Of a stretch of 19,838 nucleotides of DNA, positions 14,711-19,838 are shown in pieces (the stretch's first letter is position 1; each line of letters begins with the position of its first letter). The notes under the pieces are model-generated. The model saw nothing but the letters and a program-made list of their open reading frames with translations, was not told where the DNA came from and made no database searches. The position numbers and the translations under genes are program-made. This stretch comes from Thermoproteota archaeon (GTDB lineage Archaea; Thermoproteota; Thermoprotei_A; Sulfolobales; Pyrodictiaceae), in assembly GCA_013153105.1 (NCBI GenBank), contig JAADFC010000136.1, positions 1 through 19,838 on the forward strand, given 5' to 3'.

Positions 14711-15571
14711 TTAACCCGAACGCAGCCTGCCCAGCTCCTCTAGGAGCTTTTCAGCCTTCCTAGCCACAGCCTCCGCGGCCTCGACGAGAATCCTGCCCGG
14801 CGGCAGCGCGCCCGTGGACTCCACGGTGAACAGGAACCTCGAGTCATCGTAGAAGAGCTTTACCCCCCGGTCACATTTCTTCCTCACGCACCAGTAGAGC
14901 CCGGACGTGTTGACATCCTCGACTATCTCTATCCTCCCCCGGCCGAGCTTGCGCATACGCTCCACAAGCCACGGGTAGCCCGTCTCTATGCAGGAGAGAC
15001 ACTCCTCGCTCATCTCCTCGACGTTGAACTCGACTATGGGCAGGTACTTGTGGGCTGCAACGCTCACCGGCATCCACTTCGCATGCTCCTTCCCGTAGCC
15101 GAGCCGGGCGTACGCCTGCAACCGGATCCGCTGCTGGGGAGCCATTATCACAAGGGGCATGTTGGTGTAGACAGGCCTCACATCAGGATCCTGGCTCACC
15201 AGGTCCCCGCTGTAGACGATGCGCTCCTGCCCGGGCCCCGTCTCGACCTCGAGGCTGAGCACAGCGTAGCACCTGGGGTCGCCCAGCTCCGCCTTCTCGC
15301 ACTCCTCCGGCCGACCATACTTCGAGAGGGCCTCCTCGCTAGTCAAGGGCACCAGCGCTATCCTATGCGCCAGTATCTCGTCGTACAACACCGTATTGTT
15401 ATCGAACACCTCGACGTAGTCCACAGCCATTACCGGCACATCGGTATAGCTCGCCCGGCGGACAGCGTTAACCAGGGGGAGGGGGAAACCTTCAACACGG
15501 AGGCGGAGACGGAGGCCCGACTCCTCGAGTATACAAATCCTACGCTCCGGCAACGCCAGCACGCACCCCAA
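14711..15571 (-). CDS. rpoD: DNA-directed RNA polymerase subunit D
   Basis: The archaeal counterpart of Rpb3 and bacterial alpha, forming the assembly platform with subunits L, N and P; not the bacterial sigma factor. The alpha-like motif FPLPLVNAVRRASYTDVPVMAVDYVEV, and AHRIALVPLTS follow the family. A ferredoxin-like insert carries four cysteines, 191 and 194 (ECLSC) and 228 and 233 (WCVRKKC), the full set for an iron-sulphur cluster, which some archaea have partly lost. The frame start TTG 15569-15571 gives 286 residues; TTG 15551-15553 (MPERRICILEE) would place the N-terminus closer to homologues and has GGGGTG upstream, so the true start may be six codons later. Confidence 0.94.
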   Translation of the reverse strand: MGCVLALPERRICILEESGLRLRLRVEGFPLPLVNAVRRASYTDVPVMAVDYVEVFDNNTVLYDEILAHRIALVPLTSEEALSKYGRPEECEKAELGDPRCYAVLSLEVETGPGQERIVYSGDLVSQDPDVRPVYTNMPLVIMAPQQRIRLQAYARLGYGKEHAKWMPVSVAAHKYLPIVEFNVEEMSEECLSCIETGYPWLVERMRKLGRGRIEIVEDVNTSGLYWCVRKKCDRGVKLFYDDSRFLFTVESTGALPPGRILVEAAEAVARKAEKLLEELGRLRSG

Positions 15572-15647
15572 GCTGGAAAGGGGAGGGGCCCAGGACGCGG
15601 CGCGGTTAAGAAGACTGGCCAGCCTCTCAGGAGGCGGCGTCGGAGGC

Positions 15648-16049
15648 TTAGACCCTGCGGCCCCTCCTGCCGCCGGGCCGCCTGGTCGTGTCGTGGGGCA
15701 ACGGCGTCACATCCTCGATCCTGCCTATGATGAAGCCGGCCCTCGCCAGCGCCCTGATGGCAGCCTGCGCGCCGGGCCCGGGCGTCTTAGGGCCGTGGCC
15801 TCCTGGGGCGCGGACCTTTATGTGTAGGGCGACTATACCCTTCTCCATAGCCTGCTGGGCGGCGCGGCTCGCGGCGAGCATCGCCGCGTAGGGGCTGGGC
15901 TTCTCACGGTCCGCCTTGACGACCATGCCGCCGCTGGCCCTCGCCACGGTCTCCGCGCCCGTGAGGTCGGTTATGTGCACGATAGTATTGTTGTAGCTCG
16001 AGTATATGTGCGCGACCCCCCACTTTATCTCGCGGGACTGCATAGCCAT
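15648..16049 (-). CDS. rps11: Small ribosomal subunit protein S11
   Basis: A 133-residue uS11 protein of the 30S platform. WGVAHIYSSYNNTIVHITDLTGAET, VKADREKPSPYAAMLAASRAA and the C-terminal TPLPHDTTRRPGGRRGRRV are almost invariant in archaea. Two ATGs two codons apart (16047-16049, 16041-16043) both fit; GGGGTGG upstream suits either. It lies between S4 and RpoD as in the standard archaeal order. Confidence 0.97.
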   Translation of the reverse strand: MAMQSREIKWGVAHIYSSYNNTIVHITDLTGAETVARASGGMVVKADREKPSPYAAMLAASRAAQQAMEKGIVALHIKVRAPGGHGPKTPGPGAQAAIRALARAGFIIGRIEDVTPLPHDTTRRPGGRRGRRV

Positions 16050-16088
16050 ACGGCGCCACCCCGGTGGCGGGCCTCCGGTTCAGGGTGC

Positions 16089-16619
16089 TTAAACCGTCTC
16101 CTCCCCCTCAGCCCCCTCCTGCTGGGCCGCCCTAGCGGCGTAGGGGCTCGTGGGGGCGTAGTCGACCAGCTCCTCCTCATCCCTCTTGACGAGGTAGCCG
16201 GGGCTGCGTATCCTCCGCCCACCTATGGCTATGTGGCCGTGGACTATCAGCTGCCTCGCCTCATGGATGCTGCGAGCCAGCCCCTTCCTGAACACTATAG
16301 TCTGGAGCCTCCTCTCCAGGAAGTTCTCAGCCGTGAGGCCGAGCACGTCGTCGAGGGTAGCATTCTCCGGGAGCACACCCAGGTTGTAGAGCCTGGCGAG
16401 CAGCGCCTTCTCCTCCTTCTCACGGATCTCCGGAGGCAGAGCCAGCAGGCCACGGGCACGGTGGCGGAAGTAGCGCGCCAGCGTCTCCAGCCTCCAGAGC
16501 TCTCTCTTGTTACGCAGCCCGTACTTGCCCATCAGCTCTATCTCCTTAACCAGCCGCTCCTTGATCCAAGGGTGCTTGGGGCCCTGCCACTTCTTACGGG
16601 GCTTCTTCGGGTCACCCAC
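16089..16619 (-). CDS. rps4: Small ribosomal subunit protein S4
   Basis: A 176-residue uS4 protein with a C-terminal S4 RNA-binding domain; it is an early 16S rRNA binder. GDPKKPRKKWQGPKHPW at the start and RLQTIVFRKGLARSIHEARQ followed by IVHGHIAIGGRRIRSPGYLV are family signatures. The start GTG 16617-16619 is preceded by GGTGAGGCGGC. It follows S13 by 28 bp. Confidence 0.97.
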   Translation of the reverse strand: MGDPKKPRKKWQGPKHPWIKERLVKEIELMGKYGLRNKRELWRLETLARYFRHRARGLLALPPEIREKEEKALLARLYNLGVLPENATLDDVLGLTAENFLERRLQTIVFRKGLARSIHEARQLIVHGHIAIGGRRIRSPGYLVKRDEEELVDYAPTSPYAARAAQQEGAEGEETV

Positions 16620-16647
16620 GCCGCCTCACCCCTACACCCCGGGAGGG

Positions 16648-17097
16648 CTACCTCCTCCTCTTCACGCCGACAGTCATACCTATACGGCCGGTGGTAGCGG
16701 TCCTCTGGCCGCGCACCTTGAGGCCAAGCGCGTGGCGGATACCCCTCCAGCTCTTTATCTTCTTCTCGCGCTCAATGTCCCTCCTCACATAGTATATCAG
16801 GTCGGCGCCGAGGAGGTGCAGGTCCCTACCCGTCTCGTAGTCCTTCCTACGGTTGAGCATCCAAGCCGGTATACCGACGGACAGGGGGTTAGCAAGCGCA
16901 GCCTCTATCTTCTCGACCTCGCTATCGGTGAGGAAGCCCACCCTCTTGTTCGGGTCTATGCCCAGGAGCCGGCAGAGCGCCAGAGCGAAGTTGTAGCCCA
17001 CACCCTTAATGAGAGAGAGACCATGCGCAAGCTTCATATCGCCGGGTATGTCGACGCCGGCGATACGGACTATGTAACGGTACTGCTCAGCCAGCAC
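16648..17097 (-). CDS. rps13: Small ribosomal subunit protein S13
   Basis: A 149-residue uS13 protein of the 30S head, first gene of the S13-S4-S11-RpoD-L18e-L13-S9-RpoN series. IVRIAGVDIPGDMKLAHGLSLIKGVG, ETGRDLHLLGADL and the end SWRGIRHALGLKVRGQRTATTGR are diagnostic. The start is GTG 17095-17097 with GGGGTGA six bases upstream. A TATA-like box 70 bases upstream probably drives the series. Confidence 0.97.
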   Translation of the reverse strand: MLAEQYRYIVRIAGVDIPGDMKLAHGLSLIKGVGYNFALALCRLLGIDPNKRVGFLTDSEVEKIEAALANPLSVGIPAWMLNRRKDYETGRDLHLLGADLIYYVRRDIEREKKIKSWRGIRHALGLKVRGQRTATTGRIGMTVGVKRRR

Positions 17098-17167
17098 CCA
17101 TCACCCCACGCGTCAGCCTCCCCAACCCTAGACCCGAGATGAGGCAGCCGCCACCAGACCCGCCCCC

Positions 17168-17175
17168 CTATAAGG
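17168..17175 (-). promoter_or_regulatory. Candidate TATA box for the S13 operon
   Basis: CCTTATAG on the minus strand about 70 bases before the S13 start. The plus-strand tRNA gene lies on the other side, so the gap 17102-17388 is a divergent promoter region; apart from this and a weak CCTTAAG (17323-17329) that may serve the tRNA, I see nothing in it. Confidence 0.5.
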
Positions 17176-17388
17176 GCCCCGGAGCCCAGCCAGAGGAGAA
17201 CCCAGGAACCGTAACACGCAGAAAGCGGCGGGGAGCCTCAGACGCCACGGTAGCCATCACCCTCAACCGTCAGGTGGGCAAGTCCTCCTCACCGGCCCCA
17301 CACAGCAGCCCCCCGAGACAAGCCTTAAGAGGGCACCACCCCACGCTCCCACACCACGGGCCGCAAGGCCCCAGACAACCCGGCAGGA

Positions 17389-17460
17389 GCCGCCGTAGCT
17401 CAGCGGGAGAGCGCCCGGCTGAAGACCGGGCGGTCCGGGGTTCGAATCCCCGCGGCGGCA
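17389..17460 (+). tRNA. tRNA-Phe (GAA)
   Basis: All four arms fold: 7-bp acceptor GCCGCCG/CGGCGGC, D stem GCTC/GAGC, anticodon stem CCCGG/CCGGG with loop CTGAAGA (anticodon GAA), and T arm CGGGG-TTCGAAT-CCCCG. The discriminator is A and the 3' CCA is encoded at 17461-17463. No intron. Plus-strand orientation, opposite to the ribosomal operon. Confidence 0.97.
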
Positions 17461-17463
17461 CCA

Positions 17464-17788
17464 CGCCGCCCGGTCCACGCCTCCCACCCTTAAGAGCATG
17501 CAAACAACGTGCACTGCCAGCCAGTCCTCGAGGATGCCGGAGGCCCGCCCACCGGAGCCGGCGCAGACGACCAGTCACGCCCAGGCCGGGGTCAACATTA
17601 CCAGCTGTGCTGCCATCCCCTCCACGGCAGGCCCCTGGAGCAGGGAAGTTCGGTAGAGTGCCGGACAGCTGGTGATGTCGGTTACAGCGTCCTCCTTGTC
17701 TGCAGGAGTCTTGGCTTGCTGGCGCGTCCGCTGGGGACGCGGGCTCGGCCTTGAGCCCCGAGAAGCTGGAAGGCTGGCTTGCGCGGAT
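17464..17788. other. Gene-free stretch with tandem hairpins and a tRNA-like patch
   Basis: I see no supportable gene. Two perfect 6-bp stems abut one another: GCGTCC-(5)-GGACGC (17724-17740) and GGGCTC-(6)-GAGCCC (17741-17758). A patch near 17645-17690 (GTTCGGTAGAGTGCCGGAC) resembles a tRNA D arm and anticodon-stem start but has no matching 3' half. The stretch could hold a structured RNA or debris from tRNA-targeted integration. Confidence 0.35.
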
Positions 17789-17843
17789 GCGGGATAGGAT
17801 TTGAACTGACACAAGGCCTATGCCAGCGTGTCCTCAGCCTGAG
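17789..17843 (-). repeat. Decayed 3' half of a tRNA-Leu (candidate attachment-site remnant)
   Basis: Aligned to the intact tRNA-Leu at the right edge of the window, this stretch keeps the anticodon loop, variable arm, T loop and acceptor 3' strand, with about 43 of 53 aligned bases identical by my count and two small indels. The loop reads CTGAGGA on the minus strand, i.e. anticodon GAG rather than CAG. The T stem and anticodon stem no longer pair and the 5' half is absent, so it is not a working tRNA. Same orientation as the intact gene. Confidence 0.7.
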
Positions 17844-17874
17844 CGGATTCCCGGTTGCAGCACGCTCGAGAGAC

Positions 17875-18072
17875 ATGTACTATGAGAAGAGGCTGCTTGT
17901 CCACATAGGCGAGGATGGCGGTGTAGCCAGCGTGATCGAGGTCGGGGACGCAGGGGTCTCGAGGCCAGCCGCCGTGCTGCCAGCAGGTGGCGAGCTAGCC
18001 TACGCCGCCGCTGGCGCCGCCGCGCTCATGCTGACCCTGACTGTTGCCATAGCGCGGGCGAGGAGACGATAG
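17875..18072 (+). CDS. Small single-span membrane protein, unknown function
   Basis: A 65-residue product beginning MYYEKRLLVHIGEDGGVASV, with one C-terminal hydrophobic segment (about residues 43-61, ELAYAAAGAAALMLTLTVAIA) followed by the basic tail RARRR. That suggests a single membrane helix with a short positively charged cytoplasmic end. ATG 17875 with GAGAG just upstream is chosen; the open frame continues 32 codons further, but that part translates the tRNA-Leu remnant. The next gene starts two bases after the stop, so the two are probably co-transcribed. No family recognised. Confidence 0.5.
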   Translation: MYYEKRLLVHIGEDGGVASVIEVGDAGVSRPAAVLPAGGELAYAAAGAAALMLTLTVAIARARRR

Positions 18073-18074
18073 CA

Positions 18075-18443
18075 ATGAGCATCGATCTCTTCTCGTACAA
18101 GCTTGGCAAGGCCTCGCTGCAGGCGAAGCTTCAGCGTGTCAGGGAGGCGCTACGGGGGGCGCCAGAGCAGCTGCAGGACTTAGCAAGCATAGTTGTGGAC
18201 GTCGACGAGGACGACGAGGACTTCCGCGAGGCCGTCGAGGAGTTCGCGGACGCCGCGGTCAACGAGTGGCTAAGGGCTGACGTGGTGGAGGGGCCGCCGC
18301 CAGACGCCTACGCCATGCTCCTAGCATCCCTGGCCAAGAGCAAGAAGCTGGTCATAGACGACAGCGAGATAGAGAAGATGGCCGACACAGTGGGGGTAGA
18401 GACGGGTGGCGAGAGGGAGGCGGAAGGGAGGGAGGGGGCGTAG
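18075..18443 (+). CDS. Acidic protein of unknown function
   Basis: A 122-residue soluble protein with a helical N-terminal region (SLQAKLQRVREALRGAPEQ), a highly acidic stretch VDVDEDDEDFREAVEEFAD (residues 42-60) and a charged, low-complexity end rich in Glu and Gly. No motif of a known family is visible. It starts two bases after the membrane peptide gene, with GGAGA ten bases before the ATG, and its stop is 26 bases upstream of the RelE-like gene. The position would suit an antitoxin, but it is longer than usual RelB proteins and no DNA-binding domain is evident. Confidence 0.6.
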   Translation: MSIDLFSYKLGKASLQAKLQRVREALRGAPEQLQDLASIVVDVDEDDEDFREAVEEFADAAVNEWLRADVVEGPPPDAYAMLLASLAKSKKLVIDDSEIEKMADTVGVETGGEREAEGREGA

Positions 18444-18469
18444 GAAGAGTACATCACTCTAGAACATGT

Positions 18470-18733
18470 ATGCGCTGGGAGATAGAGCATCACAAGGACG
18501 TAGTACGGTTCCTTAAACGCCACACTGGCTACGTGGCACACTATCAAGCCTTGAAGGAGTTGATAAGACTGGATCCCTACAATGCTGGGGAGAGGCTGAG
18601 CGGGAGGTGCAAGTGGCTCTGGAAGGCTAGGAGGGGCGAGCTACGCGTGGTCTACAGCATCCACCCAGGCGAGTGCAAGGTGAGAATATGGCGGGCGGGG
18701 CTGAGGGAGAACATCTACGAGGACCTCTGCTAG
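18470..18733 (+). CDS. RelE/ParE-superfamily toxin-like protein
   Basis: An 87-residue protein whose second half has the RelE-type fold pattern: basic WKARRGELRVVYSIHPGE followed by CKVRIWRAGLRENIYEDL. The N-terminal EIEHHKDVVRFLKR helix is also typical. RelE toxins cleave mRNA at the ribosome, ParE relatives act on gyrase; which applies here cannot be told. The ATG at 18470 has only a weak upstream purine run, 22 bases or more away. It follows the acidic-protein gene by 26 bases. Its stop overlaps the stop of a convergent 55-codon gene in a shared CTAG. No typical RelB-like antitoxin is adjacent. Confidence 0.7.
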   Translation: MRWEIEHHKDVVRFLKRHTGYVAHYQALKELIRLDPYNAGERLSGRCKWLWKARRGELRVVYSIHPGECKVRIWRAGLRENIYEDLC

Positions 18734-18897
18734 CCGCAGATCTCCTTGGGGAGATTGCCCTCGCGGCAGAGGCGGAGGACGCGCAGAAGATCCTCGTCTT
18801 TGATGAAGAGCTCGCCCCTGTAGACCTCGTACCTTATCCCGTGCTCCTCTAGGGCCTTGAGCACGCTCCTAGTCACGGCCTGGGCCACACCGCACAC
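18730..18897 (-). CDS. Small hypothetical protein convergent with the toxin-like gene
   Basis: A 55-residue minus-strand frame starting at GTG 18895-18897 and reading VTRSVLKALEEHGIRYEVY, then LFIKDEDLLRVLRLC and NLPKEICG at the end. Codon use and the helix-strand-helix pattern look like a real gene; an upstream stop (TAA) closes the frame 30 bases before the start. GTG 18886-18888 is an alternative start. It fills the gap between the toxin-like gene and the next plus-strand gene almost exactly. No family recognised; it could be a partner or inhibitor of its neighbour, which is speculation. Confidence 0.5.
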   Translation of the reverse strand: MCGVAQAVTRSVLKALEEHGIRYEVYRGELFIKDEDLLRVLRLCREGNLPKEICG

Positions 18898-18926
18898 CCA
18901 TCTATGGGCCTGGGGGTGGGAGGCTT

Positions 18927-19289
18927 ATGGCTGCTCCGCTGTACCGTGAAACCACTGACTACGTGTGGGCTCTCACCAGGCAGATCGACCGCGTCGCCGA
19001 GGCAGCATCATCCATAGACGCGGCGGGGGTCAAGAGGGGCGCCCGCCTCGGGCTGCTAGGGTACGCGATAGCGCTCCGCCAGCTCTACACGATGGTGAAA
19101 CCCGTTCTCCAGCAGACCGAGATACCAGACCACATGGCTAAGCTAGAGAAGACGATAGGCGACATAATGAGGGCCGACGCGGAGAGGCTGGCGGAGATCG
19201 GGAGAAAGCTCGACAGGATACAGATGGAGCTGATCCAGGCGCTCCACGTAGAATGCCTACTAATACGCGGGGTGCCGCAGCTCACATAG
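18927..19289 (+). CDS. Helical protein of unknown function
   Basis: A 120-residue protein, predicted by eye to be mostly alpha-helical, with heptad-like segments such as DHMAKLEKTIGDIMRADAER and AEIGRKLDRIQMELIQAL that may form a coiled coil, and a moderately hydrophobic helix GLLGYAIALRQLYTMV. The ATG at 18927 has one of the best ribosome binding sites in the window, GGGGGTGGGAGG ending three bases before it. It is divergent from the 55-residue gene by 29 bases. No homologue recognised. Confidence 0.65.
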   Translation: MAAPLYRETTDYVWALTRQIDRVAEAASSIDAAGVKRGARLGLLGYAIALRQLYTMVKPVLQQTEIPDHMAKLEKTIGDIMRADAERLAEIGRKLDRIQMELIQALHVECLLIRGVPQLT

Positions 19290-19317
19290 GGGTTAGGGCC
19301 GGGCAGACGGTGCCTAC

Positions 19318-19621
19318 TTACAGGTCCACATGCACAGTGCCTATGTCGCATCCCTCGGACCAGTACGGCCATAGGTAGACATAGCCTGCCAGGCTTGACG
19401 GCTGCTTGCAACCCTCTTTCGAGCCCTGTTGCATAGTTGCAGTCGGGAACTTCCCCCAAGTTATAACATTCTAGTTCCACATTCCACAATGCTCTAGACA
19501 GGTCTGGGATGGAGGGTTGGGGTGTGTCTGTGAGGAGCCAGGGCCGCCCATTAAGGGTGACTGCAACCCATGTAAATCTACGTGAGGGGGTCATGAAGGT
19601 CAACAGGGAGTACAAGTACAT
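19318..19621 (-). pseudogene. Possible frameshifted gene remnant
   Basis: On the minus strand, one frame from ATG 19621 reads FMTPSRRFTWVAVTLNGRPW and SIPDLSRALWNVELE with protein-like composition, and an overlapping second frame continues TWGKFPTATMQQGSKEG to LAGYVYLWPYWSEGCDIG and stops at 19318-19320. A single frameshift near 19465-19485 would join them. Frame one is open upstream of 19621 to about 19700 without a start codon, suggesting the 5' end is missing too. A plus-strand frame 19509-19661 (50 residues) overlaps and is an alternative reading. Family unknown; low confidence. Confidence 0.3.
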
Positions 19622-19752
19622 GATTGTGGAGGGATACCAGGGCGGGGCAGGAGGAAGGTAGCCAGCCGCGTCAACGCTGGGGAGGCGGCCGAGATCTTAG
19701 CATGGCTGGTGGGGAGGAGTGTCTACGGCTTGGGGCTTCGTGGGGTTTGTGG

Positions 19753-19837
19753 TGCGGGGGGTGGGATTTGAACCCACGCAGGCCTACGCCAGCGGGTCCT
19801 GAGCCCGCCCCCTTTGACCTGGCTCGGGCACCCCCGC
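19753..19837 (-). tRNA. tRNA-Leu (CAG)
   Basis: An 85-base type II tRNA on the minus strand: acceptor GCGGGGG/CCCCCGC, anticodon stem GCGGG/CCCGC with loop CTCAGGA (anticodon CAG), a 14-base variable arm, and T arm GTGGG-TTCAAAT-CCCAC. Discriminator A, with CCA encoded at 19750-19752. The 5' end is one base from the window edge. It shares its 3' half with the remnant about 2 kb to the left. Confidence 0.95.
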
Positions 19838-19838
19838 A

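Larger units (their letters stand above)
17789..19753. mobile_element. Possible small integrated element bounded by tRNA-Leu sequences
   Basis: The interval starts at a tRNA-Leu 3'-half remnant and ends at the 3' end of an intact tRNA-Leu gene, both on the minus strand, i.e. imperfect direct repeats as left by integration at a tRNA 3' half. Inside are five short genes of no housekeeping function, one toxin-like, and a low-GC patch (26 G/C in 60 bases at 19441-19500), in contrast to the packed ribosomal genes to the left. No integrase or replication protein is visible, so it would be a satellite, a decayed element, or a chance arrangement of tRNA duplicates. Confidence 0.4.

Noticed and set aside
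17230..17280. Minus-strand box C/D-like pair (GTGATGG, 12 bases, CTGA)
   Set aside because: No C' or second D box follows at proper spacing and the C box deviates from RTGATGA, so a guide RNA is not supported.
17645..17690. Patch resembling the 5' half of a tRNA (GTTCGGTAGAGTGCCGGAC)
   Set aside because: No matching anticodon stem partner, T arm or acceptor strand downstream; noted only as possible debris.
17779..17874. N-terminal extension of the small membrane protein from ATG 17787 region
   Set aside because: These codons translate the decayed tRNA-Leu sequence; ATG 17875 with GAGAG upstream is more credible.
19509..19661. Plus-strand 50-codon frame with a TATA-like GTTATAAC upstream (19460-19467)
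   Set aside because: It overlaps a longer, at least equally protein-like minus-strand reading and has no clear ribosome binding site; kept only as an alternative.
1..19838. CRISPR arrays, insertion sequences and rRNA genes
   Set aside because: No regularly spaced repeats, transposase motifs or rRNA signatures were seen.

Overview
The window is high-GC archaeal DNA with the gene content of a hyperthermophilic crenarchaeote. It carries a eukaryote-like ribosomal protein set (L15e, L24e, L7Ae, S28e, L18e), archaeal RNA polymerase subunits D and N, an archaeal-type glutamyl-tRNA synthetase, an archaeal mevalonate/isoprenoid cluster, TATA-box promoters, frequent TTG and GTG starts, and tRNA genes with encoded CCA. 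A Desulfurococcales/Pyrodictiaceae-like host is my inference from gene order and GC; no rRNA is present to test it.

Layout. (1) 1-5070: an RNA-binding COG1325 gene cut by the window edge, L15e, the YchF-type GTPase, a divergent nucleoside diphosphate kinase, L24e, S28e, an unrecognised plus-strand gene with a decayed HD-like domain, and L7Ae. L7Ae-S28e-L24e-ndk is normally one collinear archaeal operon; here it is split by the extra gene and ndk is inverted. (2) 5167-12218, all minus: gltX, a DUF2118 gene, a GGPP-type prenyl synthase, type 2 IPP isomerase, isopentenyl phosphate kinase, a gene in the usual mevalonate kinase position that has lost the recognisable GHMP kinase motifs, and a MEMO-family gene lacking one expected active-site histidine. 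The prenyl synthase, isomerase and IPK supply the C5 and C20 precursors of ether lipids. (3) 12267-17097, all minus: S13-S4-S11-RpoD-L18e-L13-S9-RpoN, then S2 under its own TATA box, directly upstream of the MEMO gene.

(4) 17102-19838 is different. It holds tRNA-Phe(GAA), a gene-free stretch with tandem hairpins, a decayed 3' half of a tRNA-Leu, five small genes (a membrane peptide, an acidic protein, a RelE-like toxin, a 55-aa convergent gene, a helical protein), a low-GC stretch with a possible broken gene, and an intact tRNA-Leu(CAG) at the right edge. The tRNA-Leu fragment and the intact gene are imperfect direct repeats bounding about 2 kb, as expected for an old integration at a tRNA 3' end, although no integrase is visible.

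The best leads are the motif-less gene in the mevalonate kinase slot beside an atypical MEMO protein, the small tRNA-Leu-bounded element, and the insertion in the L7Ae-S28e operon.
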